A DNA stretch of 64,000 nt from the NCBI GenBank assembly GCA_002798275.1, contig NWQR01000002.1, positions 186,001 through 250,000 of the forward strand, given 5' to 3'. The position numbers were made by a program, and so were the translations under genes. Position 1 is the first letter of the stretch. Every line of letters begins with the position of its first letter. Of this stretch, positions 17,972-29,248 are shown piece by piece. The stretch is from Lysobacteraceae bacterium NML08-0793 (lineage in GTDB: Bacteria; Pseudomonadota; Gammaproteobacteria; Xanthomonadales; Xanthomonadaceae). The notes beneath the pieces are model-generated. The model had not been told where the DNA came from and did no database searches. It was given only the letters and a program-made list of their open reading frames with translations.

Positions 17972-20371
17972 TCAATATTTTTGCTTGTTGCGCCGCGCCG
18001 GCTGGCCGCGCCGGGCTTTTTCGCTGTCCATCTCTTCCAGCAAGCGGAAATCGATTTTGCGGTCTTCCAGACTGGCCTTGAGCACCTGCACGCGCACCTT
18101 GTCGCCCAGCCGGAATTCGCGGCCGCGGCGCTCACCGGTCAAGGTTTTGCGGATGGCATCGAACTGGTAATAGTCATACGGCAGCTGGGTGACATGCACC
18201 AAACCATTGACCTTGGAGGCATCCAGCTCGACAAACAGCCCGAAACTGGTCACGCCACTGACCACGCCCTCAAACTCGCCGCCCACATGCTGCTCCATCC
18301 AAGCGGCACGATAACGCTCGTCCACTTCGCGCTCGGCCTCATCGGCACGCCGGGCACGCTCGGAACACTGCAAGGTCAGCCGTGCCATGTCGCGCTCACG
18401 GTAGCGGAAGTTGTCGGCATTGCCCCCCTGCAATACATGGCCAATCGCCCGGTGCAGCAGCAAATCCGGGTAACGACGGATTGGCGAGGTGAAATGCGCA
18501 TAGCTCTCCAGTGCCAGTCCGAAGTGGCCGATGTTTTCCGGTGAATACACCGCAAGCGACTGGCTGCGCAGCAGCACCGATTCAATCAGCGCCGCATCGG
18601 CACGCTCGCGCACCTTGTGAATCAACGCCGTGAAATCGCGTGGATGCACCCGACTCCAGGGCGGCATGGAGAGCTTGAACTCCTTCAAAAACTCCTGCAA
18701 ATCCGCGTATTTTTGCTCCGGCGGACGGTCGTGAATGCGAAATGGCGCAGCAATTCCGGCACGCTGCACGAACTTGGCTGCCTCCACATTGGCGGCGATC
18801 ATGCATTCTTCAATCAGCTTGTGAGCATCGTTGCGCTGAAGCATCCCGGCCTGCACCACGTCCCCACGGTTGTCCAGCACGAAGCGCACTTCGCCGGATT
18901 CAAACTCGATGGCACCACGCGCCTGCCGTGCCTTGGCCATTTGCTGATACATCTGGTGCAGATGCTGCACATGCGGCAGCAAGCCGCCGATTTTGGCCAG
19001 GGCAGCCGCGCGCGCCTCATCCGGAATGCCATCGCCAACCGCGTTCCAAACCTCGGTATAAGTCAAACGCGCATGCGAGCGCATCACCGCCCGGTAGAAC
19101 TCGGACGATTTCACCTCGCCACGATTGTTGAGCTGCATATCGCAGACAAAGCACAGCCGATCCACATCTGGATTCAGCGAACAGATGCCATTGGACAGCA
19201 CTTCCGGCAGCATCGGCACCACGAAGCCCGGAAAATACACCGATGTTGCGCGGCCCTCGGCCTCGATATCCAGCGGCGTGCCAGGGCGCACATAGTGCGA
19301 AACATCGGCAATCGCCACCACCAGCCGCCACCCGCCCTTGAGTCGCTCGCAATACACCGCATCGTCAAAGTCCTTGGCGTCCTCGCCGTCAATCGTCAAC
19401 AGCGGCAATTCGCACAAATCCACCCGCCCGGCGCGTTCGGCCGCGCCCACCTCCAAGGGAATGGCTGCCGCCTCGTCCAGCACGGCCTGTGGAAACTCGT
19501 GCGGAATATCATGGCCATGAATGGCCGCCTCCACCACCAGCGAAGGGGTCAGCTTCTCGCCCAGCACCGCAACGATGCGGCCAATCGGCGGACGACGGCC
19601 CTCCTGCGGCTGAGTGATTTCCGCCACCACCAATTGCCCGGCGCGCGCGCCATTACGGGCATCGGCGGGAATCATCACATTGCGCTGGATGCGGGCATCA
19701 TCCGGCACCACAAAACCCACCCCGGCCTCCTCGTCATAACGCCCGACCAGACGACTGATGCGACGCTCCAGCACTTCGGCAATCATGCCTTCGGCACGCC
19801 CGCGCCTGTCCATGCCAGTGATGGTGACCATCACCCGATCACCATGCAGCACCTTGCGCATTTCGTTCGGCGACAGGAATACATCCTCGCTGCCGCCGCC
19901 ATCGGGGCGCAGAAAGCCGAAGCCTTCCGGATTGGCAATCACCGTGCCGGTAATCAGGCGCAACTGCTCGGCCGGCACAAAGCCGCCACGCCGGTTCTGC
20001 AACAGCTGCCCATCACGCACCATCGCGCCCAGCCGCCGATCCAGTGCCTCTCGCCGGTCAAACGCGGTCAAGCCCAGCATCGCCGCCAGCGTGTCGGCAT
20101 CCAGCGGCCCTTCGGCATCGCGCAAGATTTGCAAAATGTAATCGCGGCTTGCAATCGGCTCGGCATAGCGCTCGGCCTCGCGCTGATAGTTGGGATCACG
20201 TCCCGGTACGCCACGACTTGTCAGCGGCTTTCCGGCCAATCGCGGCTTGCCGCTCTTGGCTTTGCCGCCAGTCTCAGTCATGCCATCAGGCATCCAAGGT
20301 GCAGCCTTTTTGGCAGACGGCTTGCGGGGGGAGGCCATGGCGGTGTTTTTGTTGCGTGTAGTTTTCTTCAT
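17972..20371 (-). CDS. rnr: Ribonuclease R (3'-5' exoribonuclease)
   Basis: 799 residues from ATG 20371; an ATG 18 bp upstream would add six residues. Order of domains: basic low-complexity start, winged-helix N-domain (about 60-130), two cold-shock domains (about 135-290), RNB catalytic domain (about 310-640, with DGEDAKDFDDAV active-site aspartates), S1 domain (about 690-775) and a short basic tail. RNase R degrades structured mRNA and rRNA and takes part in tmRNA-linked decay. Genes: rlmB follows 35 bp downstream. Confidence 0.95.
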   Translation of the reverse strand: MKKTTRNKNTAMASPRKPSAKKAAPWMPDGMTETGGKAKSGKPRLAGKPLTSRGVPGRDPNYQREAERYAEPIASRDYILQILRDAEGPLDADTLAAMLGLTAFDRREALDRRLGAMVRDGQLLQNRRGGFVPAEQLRLITGTVIANPEGFGFLRPDGGGSEDVFLSPNEMRKVLHGDRVMVTITGMDRRGRAEGMIAEVLERRISRLVGRYDEEAGVGFVVPDDARIQRNVMIPADARNGARAGQLVVAEITQPQEGRRPPIGRIVAVLGEKLTPSLVVEAAIHGHDIPHEFPQAVLDEAAAIPLEVGAAERAGRVDLCELPLLTIDGEDAKDFDDAVYCERLKGGWRLVVAIADVSHYVRPGTPLDIEAEGRATSVYFPGFVVPMLPEVLSNGICSLNPDVDRLCFVCDMQLNNRGEVKSSEFYRAVMRSHARLTYTEVWNAVGDGIPDEARAAALAKIGGLLPHVQHLHQMYQQMAKARQARGAIEFESGEVRFVLDNRGDVVQAGMLQRNDAHKLIEECMIAANVEAAKFVQRAGIAAPFRIHDRPPEQKYADLQEFLKEFKLSMPPWSRVHPRDFTALIHKVRERADAALIESVLLRSQSLAVYSPENIGHFGLALESYAHFTSPIRRYPDLLLHRAIGHVLQGGNADNFRYRERDMARLTLQCSERARRADEAEREVDERYRAAWMEQHVGGEFEGVVSGVTSFGLFVELDASKVNGLVHVTQLPYDYYQFDAIRKTLTGERRGREFRLGDKVRVQVLKASLEDRKIDFRLLEEMDSEKARRGQPARRNKQKY

Positions 20372-20450
20372 CCGGCCATGCTCGCACATGCTGCTGCCAA
20401 GCGCATACTGAGGAAAAAATCAGGGCGAAAACAAAAAAAGAAAAAAGTTG

Positions 20451-20479
20451 TTGACAGCCGAAAAAGCCATCCCCATAAT
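20451..20479 (+). promoter_or_regulatory. Sigma70-type promoter of tRNA-Leu
   Basis: Perfect -35 TTGACA (20451-20456), 17 bp spacer, and -10 CATAAT (20474-20479). The predicted start of transcription, near 20486, lies a few bases before the tRNA 5' end. A GC-rich CGCGCTCC follows the -10, as in stringently controlled stable-RNA promoters. Confidence 0.88.
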
Positions 20480-20492
20480 TCGCGCTCCACCT

Positions 20493-20577
<85 letters not shown>

Positions 20578-20600
20578 ATTAGATGTCCTAAGACATCCCC

Positions 20601-20638
20601 AAAAGGCCGGAATCCCAATCAGGATTTTGGCCTTTCTT
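20601..20638 (+). terminator. Terminator hairpin downstream of tRNA-Leu
   Basis: AAAGGCC pairs with GGCCTTT (20602-20608 / 20629-20635) and inner AATCC with GGATT, followed by CTTATT. A smaller hairpin GATGTC-CTAA-GACATC lies just before it at 20582-20597. Confidence 0.7.
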
Positions 20639-20937
20639 ATTGCTCCGACGTACCCTATTGCAGCCTGCTCTTTTGCCAAGGTTGGCCATGCTGGCAAGTG
20701 AGAGTGCCAAGCCGGCAGAGACAATCTCCGATTCGGCTTGCGCCCGGCGCCACTTCTGCAAATGGAACAGCTCATCACGCCGCAGTGCAGCACAAAAGAG
20801 GCTTGTCGGCACTTTCAGGACTGGTTAAGGTGCAGGCATGCGCGGTCATGGTGAGCGCGCCAGGACAAAGATTTCATGCTGCCACCTGCCAAGCATCACG
20901 TTGATTTCGCCGCCCGTACCGATTCCGGGAGCCTGCC
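20639..20937. other. Intergenic region without a supported gene
   Basis: About 300 bp between the tRNA-Leu terminator and the NhaC-type gene. Short open frames exist on both strands, but none has a ribosome site with recognisable protein sequence. I see no duplicated tRNA end that would mark an attachment site. The promoter of the transporter gene presumably lies here. Confidence 0.5.
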
Positions 20938-22434
20938 ATGACTGAAAAAACCACGCCTGTCGCGGAGCGGGCACCCAAGCTTTGGCAGGCATTGCTGCCA
21001 CTGTTGTTTCTGGCCACGCTGCTCGGCACTTCAGTCATGCTGTTCGGCGACAACTCCTCGGCCGGTCCAAATCAGATTGCCTTGATGCTCTCGGCCATGG
21101 TGGCCGCGCTGATCGGGCTTGCCAATGGCAAACGCTGGCAGGAGATCCAAAACGGCATGGTGCACGGCATTTCGCTGGCCATCGTCCCGATCCTGATTTT
21201 GCTGGCGGTAGGCGCCTTGATTGGGGCGTGGATGCTCTCGGGCACCGTGCCGACGCTGATCGTGTACGGCCTGAAGCTGATGCACCCGAGCTATTTCTAT
21301 CCGGCGGCATGTTTGGTGTGCGCGATTGTGGCGCTTGCCATCGGCAGCAGCTGGACCGTGGCTGGCACGCTTGGTGTGGCCCTGATCGGTGTAGCGCAGG
21401 GTTTGGGCATGTCGCCGGCGATTACCGCAGGCGCGGTGATTTCCGGTGCTTATTTCGGTGACAAAATCTCGCCGCTTTCCGAAACCACCAACCTTGCCCC
21501 GGCAGCGGTGGACTCGGAGCTGTTTGCGCATATCCGCCATATGCTGTGGACTACTGTGCCAAGTCTGGCGCTGGCGCTTGTGCTGTTCACCGTCGTCGGC
21601 CTGTCCAGCCAGGCCAATAGCAGCGAGGTTTCATTTGGCGAGTTGCCCAGCATTTTGCAAGCGCATTTCAATATCGGCCCACATCTTCTGATTCCCTTGG
21701 TAGTGGTGGTGGTATTGGCGGTGAAAAAAATGCCCGCCTATCCGGCCATCTTGATTGGGGCATTGACCGGCTTGGTATTTGCCGCCCTGTTTCAAACCGA
21801 GGCGATGCGGCAAATGGGGCAGGCCGAGGGGCGTGCGGACTGGCTGGCCATGCTGGCCGGGGGCTGGAAGGTGATGGCCGATGGCTTCAGCATCGAAACC
21901 GGAAATGCCGCTGCCGATGAGCTGGTGAGCCGGGGCGGTATGGCTTCGATGCTCTCGACCATCTGGCTGATTGTCTGCGCCATGGGGTTTGGTGCCGTCA
22001 TGGAGCACACTGGCCTTCTGGAACGGCTGATTCGCATGGTGCTGAAACTGGCGCGCTCGGTCGGCTCGCTGGTCGCCGCCACCATCGCCACGGCTTTTGG
22101 CATCAATGTCGTTTCTGCCGACCAATACATGTCCATCGTGCTGACCGGACGGCTGTATCGGGAAGAATACGAGCGTCGTGGCTTGGCGCCGGTCAATCTG
22201 TCCCGTGCGCTGGAAGATGGCGGCACGCTGACCTCTCCGCTGGTGCCGTGGAATACCTGCGGCGCCTATATGGCCGTCACTCTTGGGGTGGCCACGCTGG
22301 ACTATCTGCCTTATGTGTTTTTCAACTTGCTGAACCCGTTGATCGCCATCGCGATGGCCTATGGCGGCTTCAAGATCCTGTATCTGCCGCCCGGCGCCGC
22401 TGCCGGGACGGCCAGCACCGACCGTCAGCCCTAA
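20938..22434 (+). CDS. NhaC-family Na+/H+ antiporter
   Basis: 498 residues with about 11-12 hydrophobic helices. Family-typical segments include AIGSSWTVAGTLGVALIG, GAVISGAYFGDKISPLSETT near residues 165-185, and a C-terminal SPLVPWNTCGAYMA. NhaC-type carriers exchange Na+ for H+ or, in some members, organic acids such as malate/lactate. A sodium-coupled NSS transporter follows 33 bp downstream on the same strand, so the pair may work together, one expelling sodium and one using the gradient; this is inference. Substrate beyond Na+/H+ cannot be read from sequence. Confidence 0.88.
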   Translation: MTEKTTPVAERAPKLWQALLPLLFLATLLGTSVMLFGDNSSAGPNQIALMLSAMVAALIGLANGKRWQEIQNGMVHGISLAIVPILILLAVGALIGAWMLSGTVPTLIVYGLKLMHPSYFYPAACLVCAIVALAIGSSWTVAGTLGVALIGVAQGLGMSPAITAGAVISGAYFGDKISPLSETTNLAPAAVDSELFAHIRHMLWTTVPSLALALVLFTVVGLSSQANSSEVSFGELPSILQAHFNIGPHLLIPLVVVVVLAVKKMPAYPAILIGALTGLVFAALFQTEAMRQMGQAEGRADWLAMLAGGWKVMADGFSIETGNAAADELVSRGGMASMLSTIWLIVCAMGFGAVMEHTGLLERLIRMVLKLARSVGSLVAATIATAFGINVVSADQYMSIVLTGRLYREEYERRGLAPVNLSRALEDGGTLTSPLVPWNTCGAYMAVTLGVATLDYLPYVFFNLLNPLIAIAMAYGGFKILYLPPGAAAGTASTDRQP

Positions 22435-22467
22435 CCCCGTCCAGTCCGCAGAAGAGAAACCGAAACG

Positions 22468-23832
22468 ATGGAAAATCGCTCAATCCACGGCATGTGGTCT
22501 TCACGATTGATGTTCATCCTGGCCGCTACCGGCTCTGCCGTTGGCCTTGGCAATATCTGGCGCTTTCCGTACATGACCTCGGACAACGGCGGTGGCGCCT
22601 TCGTGCTGGTATATCTGCTGTGCATCGCCAGCGTCGGCTTGCCGATTTTGATTGGCGAAGTCCTGATTGGCCGTCACGGCCGTTTGAGCCCAATCAACTC
22701 GCTGCGCAAAATCATCAAGGAAAGCAACAGCGCCTCTGGCTGGGTGGTGCTTGGCTGGATGGGCATTCTCGCCGGCATCCTGATTTTGAGCTTTTATTCG
22801 GTAGTGGCCGGCTGGACACTCAACTACAGCTGGATTTACTTCAAACAATTGTTCAGCAGCACCCCCATCATTACCGATCCCGGCGCTACTTTCAGCGCCT
22901 TGCTGGGCAGTGCCGGTGAGCTGACGTTCTGGCATACCCTGTTCATGCTGCTGACCGTGGCAGTGGTGGCGCTGGGCGTTGAAAAAGGACTGGAGCGCGC
23001 CGTGCGCTGGCTGATGCCGGCACTGTTTTTGCTGCTGATTGCGCTGGTGATTTATGGCATGACCACTGGCTACGCCGGGCAGGCGGCGGCCTTTTTGTTC
23101 AAGCCGGATTTTTCCAAAGTTACCGCCGATGTCTTTCTGGCCGCCATGGGGCAGGCTTTCTTCACGCTCAGTCTGGGCATGTGCACAATGATGGCCTACG
23201 GGGCCTATCTGCCGCGCGAAGGCGTGTCGATTCCCGGCTCCGGCATTGCCGTGGCGCTGACCGATACCGGCGTGGCGCTCTTGGCCGGCATGGCGATTTT
23301 CCCCATCGTGCTCAATTACGGCATCAATCCATCCGGCGGCGGTCCGGGTCTGATCTTCACTTCGCTGCCGCTGGCCTTCAATGAAATGCCCTTTGGCGCG
23401 CTGTATGGCCTGCTGTTCTTCGGGCTGCTGTCAGTGGCCGCTTGGACTTCTTCAATCTCGCTGCTGGAGCCGGGCACCGCATGGCTGGTGGAGCGCTTTG
23501 GCATCGGCAGTCGCAAACGTGCGGCGCTGCTGCTAAGTGGCCTGTCTTGGCTGCTTGGCCTGCTGTCGGTGCTGTCGTTCAATCACTGGTCGCACATCAA
23601 ACTGTTGGGGCGCGATGTGATGGGGCTGATCGAGTTCATCTCCAGCGACCTGATGCTGCCACTGGGCGGCCTGCTGATCTCCTTGTTTGTCGGCTGGTCG
23701 GTCAAACAGCAGATTCTCAAAAAGGAACTGCCAGAAATGTCCTCGGGGCTGTTCCGGGTATGGCTGTGGATGGTGCGTATTGTTGCCCCGGCCTTGGTGT
23801 TGCTGATTTTCATCGGCAAAATCAAAGGCTAA
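22468..23832 (+). CDS. Neurotransmitter:sodium symporter (NSS/SNF) family transporter
   Basis: 454 residues with the LeuT-fold signature in helix 1 ([18 protein letters not shown]), where the broken helix forms Na+ and substrate sites, and about 11-12 membrane segments. Bacterial NSS proteins import amino acids with Na+; the substrate cannot be assigned. It lies 33 bp after the NhaC-type gene, probably in one transcript. Confidence 0.9.
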   Translation: MENRSIHGMWSSRLMFILAATGSAVGLGNIWRFPYMTSDNGGGAFVLVYLLCIASVGLPILIGEVLIGRHGRLSPINSLRKIIKESNSASGWVVLGWMGILAGILILSFYSVVAGWTLNYSWIYFKQLFSSTPIITDPGATFSALLGSAGELTFWHTLFMLLTVAVVALGVEKGLERAVRWLMPALFLLLIALVIYGMTTGYAGQAAAFLFKPDFSKVTADVFLAAMGQAFFTLSLGMCTMMAYGAYLPREGVSIPGSGIAVALTDTGVALLAGMAIFPIVLNYGINPSGGGPGLIFTSLPLAFNEMPFGALYGLLFFGLLSVAAWTSSISLLEPGTAWLVERFGIGSRKRAALLLSGLSWLLGLLSVLSFNHWSHIKLLGRDVMGLIEFISSDLMLPLGGLLISLFVGWSVKQQILKKELPEMSSGLFRVWLWMVRIVAPALVLLIFIGKIKG

Positions 23833-23897
23833 ACCTGAGCATCACGACCGACCACGACGGGGCAGTAGATGCCCCGTCTTGCCATTACACTTGGCAG

Positions 23898-24536
23898 ATG
23901 AAAACCACCCTCCCCTACGACAGCGCCCGCGCGGCCGCGCTTGCCGAAGTTCTGGCAAGCCATGTCCGCGAGTTGGGCGAAGCTGGCTGGACACCGGCCA
24001 CCAGCAGCAATTTCTCGATGCGTCTGGACGCGCAGCACGCGCTTATCACCGTTTCCGGGCGCGAAAAACGCAAGCTCACCGCCAACGACCTGATGGTCAT
24101 CGACCTGAACGGTCAGCCGGTTGGCAACCAGCTGCGCCCTTCGGCGGAAACCCTGCTGCATACCCAACTTTACCAACGCTTTGCCGACATTGGCTGCGTG
24201 CTGCACACCCATTCCCTGCACCAGACAGTAGCCTCACGCCTGTTTGCCCGCCAGGGCTACGTCCAGTTTCAAGATTACGAGCTGCAAAAAGCCTTTCACG
24301 GCAATACCACCCATGAAGGCGCGATGCGCGTGCCGGTATTTGCCAATACCCAGCACATGCCGACCCTGGCCGCCCAGGTGGAAGCGGCGCTGGATGCCGA
24401 GCCGATGTGGGGCTATCTCATTGAAGGCCACGGCCTATATGCCTGGGGGCGCGACATCGACGAAACACGCCGCCACCTGGAAGCCTTTGAATTCTTGCTT
24501 CAGTGCGAACTGAAAATGATGGAACTTGCCCGATGA
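23898..24536 (+). CDS. mtnB: Methylthioribulose-1-phosphate dehydratase
   Basis: 212 residues, class II aldolase fold. MtnB dehydrates 5-methylthioribulose-1-phosphate in the methionine salvage pathway. Zinc-binding HTHSLHQT and later [11 protein letters not shown] are seen, as is the SNFSMRL segment near the N-terminus. The ATG at 23898 gives the normal length; the frame is open far upstream inside the preceding gene region but that is not coding. The stop overlaps the mtnD start by 4 bp. Confidence 0.95.
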   Translation: MKTTLPYDSARAAALAEVLASHVRELGEAGWTPATSSNFSMRLDAQHALITVSGREKRKLTANDLMVIDLNGQPVGNQLRPSAETLLHTQLYQRFADIGCVLHTHSLHQTVASRLFARQGYVQFQDYELQKAFHGNTTHEGAMRVPVFANTQHMPTLAAQVEAALDAEPMWGYLIEGHGLYAWGRDIDETRRHLEAFEFLLQCELKMMELAR

Positions 24537-25075
24537 GCCGACTGCGTATTTTCAACGACCACGACCCAGCCACCGTCCTCAAGCAAAGCCAGCAGCACGC
24601 AGAAATCGCCGCTGAACTGGCTCGCGTGGGCGTTGTTTTCGAGCAATGGCAGGCCAGTGCGCCAGTCAAGGCCGGCGACAGCGCCGAGGCCATCATGGAT
24701 GCCTACCGCGCCGATATCGACCGCCTAGTAAACGCCAACGGCTTCAATAGCGTGGACGTGGTGAGCATCGCCCCGGACAACCCCAAGCGCGAGGAAATGC
24801 GCGCCAAGTTTCTGGAAGAACACACCCACAAAGAAGGCGAGGTGCGCTTTTTCGTCGATGGCAGCGGCTTGTTCTCGCTGCATATTGGCGACAAGGTGTA
24901 CGAAGTCTTGTGCGAAAAAGGCGATCTGATTTCCGTTCCCGATGGCGCAACCCACTGGTTCGATATGGGGCCTGCGCCGCGCTTTGTCGCCATCCGCTTC
25001 TTTACCAACCCCGATGGCTGGATCGGTGATTTCACCGGCAGCGACATCGCCCAACGCTTTCCGCGCTACGAATGA
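24533..25075 (+). CDS. mtnD: Acireductone dioxygenase
   Basis: 180 residues, cupin fold. The metal-binding set is visible: [12 protein letters not shown] (two His and Glu) near residues 95-106 and the later His in [10 protein letters not shown]. With Fe2+ the enzyme makes the 2-keto precursor of methionine; with Ni2+ it makes an off-pathway product releasing CO. It is translationally coupled to mtnB before and mtnC after by ATGA overlaps. Confidence 0.96.
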   Translation: MSRLRIFNDHDPATVLKQSQQHAEIAAELARVGVVFEQWQASAPVKAGDSAEAIMDAYRADIDRLVNANGFNSVDVVSIAPDNPKREEMRAKFLEEHTHKEGEVRFFVDGSGLFSLHIGDKVYEVLCEKGDLISVPDGATHWFDMGPAPRFVAIRFFTNPDGWIGDFTGSDIAQRFPRYE

Positions 25076-25764
25076 TGAAACCGCTTGTTCTGACCGATAT
25101 TGAAGGCACCACTTCCAGCATTTCCTTCGTGAAGGATGTGCTGTTCCCCTACGCGCACCGCGCCCTGCCGGGCTTCGTTGCCGAACATGGCCAGCGCCCG
25201 GAAGTGCGCCGCTGGCTGGATGCGGTGGCCGAGGAAACCGGCGCCGCAGACGATGCCGCCATCGTCCGGCTATTGCAGCAGTGGATAGACCAAGATCGCA
25301 AACACACCGCACTTAAGGCTCTACAAGGGCTGATTTGGCAGGCCGGCTACCAAAGCCGCGATTTCACCGCGCATATCTATCCCGATGTCGCCCCCAAGCT
25401 TCAGCAATGGCATCAAGAAGGCATTGCACTTGCGGTGTATTCCTCAGGCTCGGTGGCTGCGCAAAAACTGTTCTTCGGCAATTCCGATGCCGGGGATCTG
25501 CTACCGCTTTTCAGCGCCTATTTCGATACCGAAACCGGCCACAAGCGTGAAGCGACCAGCTATGCGCGCATTGCCCAAGCGCTCAAGCGCGCCCCTGCCG
25601 ACGTGCTGTTTTTGTCCGATGTGGTGGAAGAGCTGGATGCCGCACGCGAAGCGGGCATGCGTACCTGCCTGCTCGACCGTCCGGCCGACTACCCCACCCC
25701 GCGCCAAGGCAGTGCCTGCAATGGCCACCCGCGCGTGCAGAGCTTTGCCGAAATCACCCCGTAA
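25072..25764 (+). CDS. mtnC: Enolase-phosphatase E1 (acireductone synthase)
   Basis: 230 residues, HAD superfamily: [12 protein letters not shown] near the N-terminus with the nucleophile Asp, [13 protein letters not shown] as motif II, and [12 protein letters not shown] as motif IV. It performs the enolisation and dephosphorylation that yields acireductone for MtnD. Gene order B-D-C is complete for the middle of the salvage pathway; mtnA and the final transaminase are not in the window. Two consecutive ATG codons exist at the start. Confidence 0.96.
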   Translation: MMKPLVLTDIEGTTSSISFVKDVLFPYAHRALPGFVAEHGQRPEVRRWLDAVAEETGAADDAAIVRLLQQWIDQDRKHTALKALQGLIWQAGYQSRDFTAHIYPDVAPKLQQWHQEGIALAVYSSGSVAAQKLFFGNSDAGDLLPLFSAYFDTETGHKREATSYARIAQALKRAPADVLFLSDVVEELDAAREAGMRTCLLDRPADYPTPRQGSACNGHPRVQSFAEITP

Positions 25765-25775
25765 GCCAAGCAACG

Positions 25776-25799
25776 CAAGCCCGGCATCTGCCGGGCTTG
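25776..25799. terminator. Hairpin between mtnC and tgt
   Basis: Perfect stem CAAGCCCGGCA / TGCCGGGCTTG, 12 bp after the mtnC stop and 21 bp before the convergent tgt stop. No T run follows on either strand, so termination strength is uncertain. Confidence 0.55.
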
Positions 25800-25820
25800 T
25801 GGTATTGCCGCATCAGCGCA

Positions 25821-26987
<1,167 letters not shown>

Positions 26988-27000
26988 CTAAAATACGCGC

Positions 27001-27660
27001 ATGACCGACACCCCGAACAAAACCCGTTTTGCCAACCTGTTTCTGACCGGCCTATTGACCCTGCTGCCACTGTGGCTGACTTGGATTGTGCTGCGGTTTG
27101 TATTCGCGCTGATGTCCGATATCAGCCGCCCTTGGGTCGGGCCGATTCTCAAAAGTCTGGCGCAAGCCTCGCCGCATACCCTGGGCTGGCTAAGTGCCGA
27201 CTGGGTGCAGGCTGCCGTGGCGCTGCTGGGCACGGTGCTGGTGATTTTGCTGGTGGGGCTGCTTGCCCGGCAGGTTATCGGGCAGCGGCTGCTGCGCTGG
27301 TTCGAGGGCTTTATCGCCCGTATTCCGCTTGCCAATACCATCTATGGCAGCGCACGCAAACTGCTCGACATCCTGCAAAAATCGCCCGATGGCACCCAAC
27401 GGGTGGTGTTGATCGACTTTCCCAACCCGGACATGAAAGCCGTCGGCTTTGTCACCAAAGTCATCCGCGAGCGCGACACCGGGCGGGAGCTGGCCGCAGT
27501 CTATGTGCCGACCACCCCCAACCCGACCTCCGGCTATCTGGAAATCGTGCCACTGGACAAAATCACCCCGACCGACTGGAGCGTGGATGAGGCGATGAGC
27601 TTCATCATCTCCGGCGGCGCAGTATCGCGCGATGAGATTCCGTTTGCCTGCAAGCAATAA
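27001..27660 (+). CDS. DUF502-family membrane protein
   Basis: 219 residues. Two long hydrophobic regions (residues 11-37 and about 65-92) are followed by a soluble domain with GKxxRIPLxNxIYG-like IARIPLANTIYGSARKLLD and the VPTTPNPTSGYLEIV segment, both typical of DUF502. The function is unknown. Start ATG is 37 bp from the divergent tgt start, so the two promoters must overlap. Confidence 0.85.
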   Translation: MTDTPNKTRFANLFLTGLLTLLPLWLTWIVLRFVFALMSDISRPWVGPILKSLAQASPHTLGWLSADWVQAAVALLGTVLVILLVGLLARQVIGQRLLRWFEGFIARIPLANTIYGSARKLLDILQKSPDGTQRVVLIDFPNPDMKAVGFVTKVIRERDTGRELAAVYVPTTPNPTSGYLEIVPLDKITPTDWSVDEAMSFIISGGAVSRDEIPFACKQ

Positions 27661-27696
27661 CGCCCTGTCAGACGCCAGCTGAAGCAAAACGACCCA

Positions 27697-29019
27697 CTAA
27701 ACCGAGGGACGACGCGAGGCGCTGTTTGCAGGCTTTCCGGCATGCCGACGAGCGCCGTGCGCTCTTGGTGCTGCCTTTGCCGGGCGCGCCGTTTCGCCTT
27801 CGCGACGCGGCTTTTGCGGCGGCCGCTGGCCTGCCGGGCGACCCCGACCGGGTTTGGGCAGGTGTCCATCCAGTTTCAGCGGTTTTTCCGGCTCGAAACC
27901 GCGCACGGTTTTCACTTCGATATCGGTTTTCAGAAGCCGCTGGATTTGCCGCAGCAGGCTGGCTTCTTCCTGCGATACCAGCGAGATGGCCTCGCCCTGC
28001 ACGCCATTGCGGCCGGTACGGCCAATGCGGTGCACATAGTCTTCGGCCACCATCGGCAGGTCGTGATTGATAACCAGCGGCAGCGCCGGAATATCCAGTC
28101 CGCGTGCGGCCACATCGGTCGCCACCAAAATCCGGGTCTTGCCGGATTTGAACGCATCCAGCGCCTTTTGTCGGGCGGCCTGGCTCTTGTTGCCGTGGAT
28201 GGCGAGCGCCGGCAGACCGGCTTTTTCCAGTTGCTCGGCCAAACGGTTGCAGCCATGTTTGGTCTTGCCAAACACCAGCACCCGGTCGGTATGCCGTTCG
28301 GCCAGAATGTCCACCAGCAGATCGCGCTTCTTGTTGCCATCCACCGGATGCACGCGATGAACAATGGTATCGGCCACGGCGTTTTGCGCAGCGACCTGCA
28401 CTTCTACCGGCGCCTTCAAATATTCCAGTGCCAACGCCTTGATACGCGGCTCAAAGGTGGCGGAAAACAGCAATGACTGACGTGCAGCCGGCACCCGCGC
28501 CAAGATGCGCTTCATCGCCGGCAAAAAGCCCATGTCGAGCATCCGGTCGGCCTCGTCCAGCACCAGCACTTCCACCGCATCGAGCTTGGCCGTGCCGCGC
28601 TCAAGATGGTCAATCAGTCGGCCTGGACAGGCCACCAGCACATCCACACCCCGGTTCAGATTGTCAATCTGCGGCTGCATGCCGACACCGCCAAACAGCA
28701 GGGTTACGTTCAAGCGCAGATGGCGGGCATAGGTTTTCAGATTGTCGGCCACCTGCACCGCCAATTCACGGGTCGGCACCAGCACCAGTGCACGCGGTTT
28801 GCGCGGCCCCTTGGCCGGGGTCTGCTTGGCAAGGCGCTGCAACATCGGCAAGCCAAATGCCGCGGTTTTGCCGGTGCCAGTTTGCGCACCGCCCAGCAAG
28901 TCATGGCCGGCCAAGACATGCGGAATGGCCTGTTGCTGAATCGGTGTGGGCGTGCTGTAACCGGCTTCGGCCAGCGCACGCAGCAAGGCGGGCGAAAGCC
29001 CGAGGGATTCAAAACTCAT
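27697..29019 (-). CDS. rhlE: ATP-dependent RNA helicase, RhlE type
   Basis: 440 residues. All DEAD-box motifs are in order: Q motif (TPTPIQQQAIP), AQTGTGKT, PTRELA, DEAD (VLDEADRMLDMGF), SAT, then ARGLDIP and HRIGRTGR in the second RecA domain. The tail of about 70 residues is Lys/Arg/Pro/Ala-rich, as in RhlE helicases, and likely binds RNA. It remodels RNA in ribosome assembly or decay. A 229 bp untranslated region separates it from the nuclease gene upstream on the same strand. Confidence 0.94.
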   Translation of the reverse strand: MSFESLGLSPALLRALAEAGYSTPTPIQQQAIPHVLAGHDLLGGAQTGTGKTAAFGLPMLQRLAKQTPAKGPRKPRALVLVPTRELAVQVADNLKTYARHLRLNVTLLFGGVGMQPQIDNLNRGVDVLVACPGRLIDHLERGTAKLDAVEVLVLDEADRMLDMGFLPAMKRILARVPAARQSLLFSATFEPRIKALALEYLKAPVEVQVAAQNAVADTIVHRVHPVDGNKKRDLLVDILAERHTDRVLVFGKTKHGCNRLAEQLEKAGLPALAIHGNKSQAARQKALDAFKSGKTRILVATDVAARGLDIPALPLVINHDLPMVAEDYVHRIGRTGRNGVQGEAISLVSQEEASLLRQIQRLLKTDIEVKTVRGFEPEKPLKLDGHLPKPGRGRPAGQRPPQKPRREGETARPAKAAPRAHGARRHAGKPANSASRRPSV

Positions 29020-29035
29020 GAAAACTCCAGTGTTG

Positions 29036-29053
29036 CGTACAAGAATCTGTACG
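29036..29053. other. Short perfect inverted repeat upstream of rhlE
   Basis: CGTACA-AGAATC-TGTACG lies 16 bp before the rhlE start codon. It could form a small mRNA hairpin next to the ribosome site or be a protein-binding site. The rest of the 229 bp gap (29020-29248) shows no gene. Confidence 0.45.
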
Positions 29054-29248
29054 TTTGAAACCCGGAGCTTTCCTGCCGCGCTGCGAGATCCTTGAATGAA
29101 ACATGCCCGGTGAGCATGGCCGCGCCAGCAAGACGTGCGGGGGAATGCGCCACTTTATGCGGCGACACACCAGGAAAACGAGCCGAACCTGCGCGAGCTG
29201 GCGCATGATACGGCAAATGCCCTCGCCATGCCGAATCGGGCTATCCAA

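Noticed and set aside
20588-20812. 74-codon minus-strand frame after tRNA-Leu
   Set aside because: It overlaps the tRNA terminator hairpin, has no ribosome site and no recognisable motif.
23833-23897. SAM-type riboswitch or leader upstream of mtnB
   Set aside because: Only 65 bp lie before mtnB and no riboswitch-like paired structure is visible.
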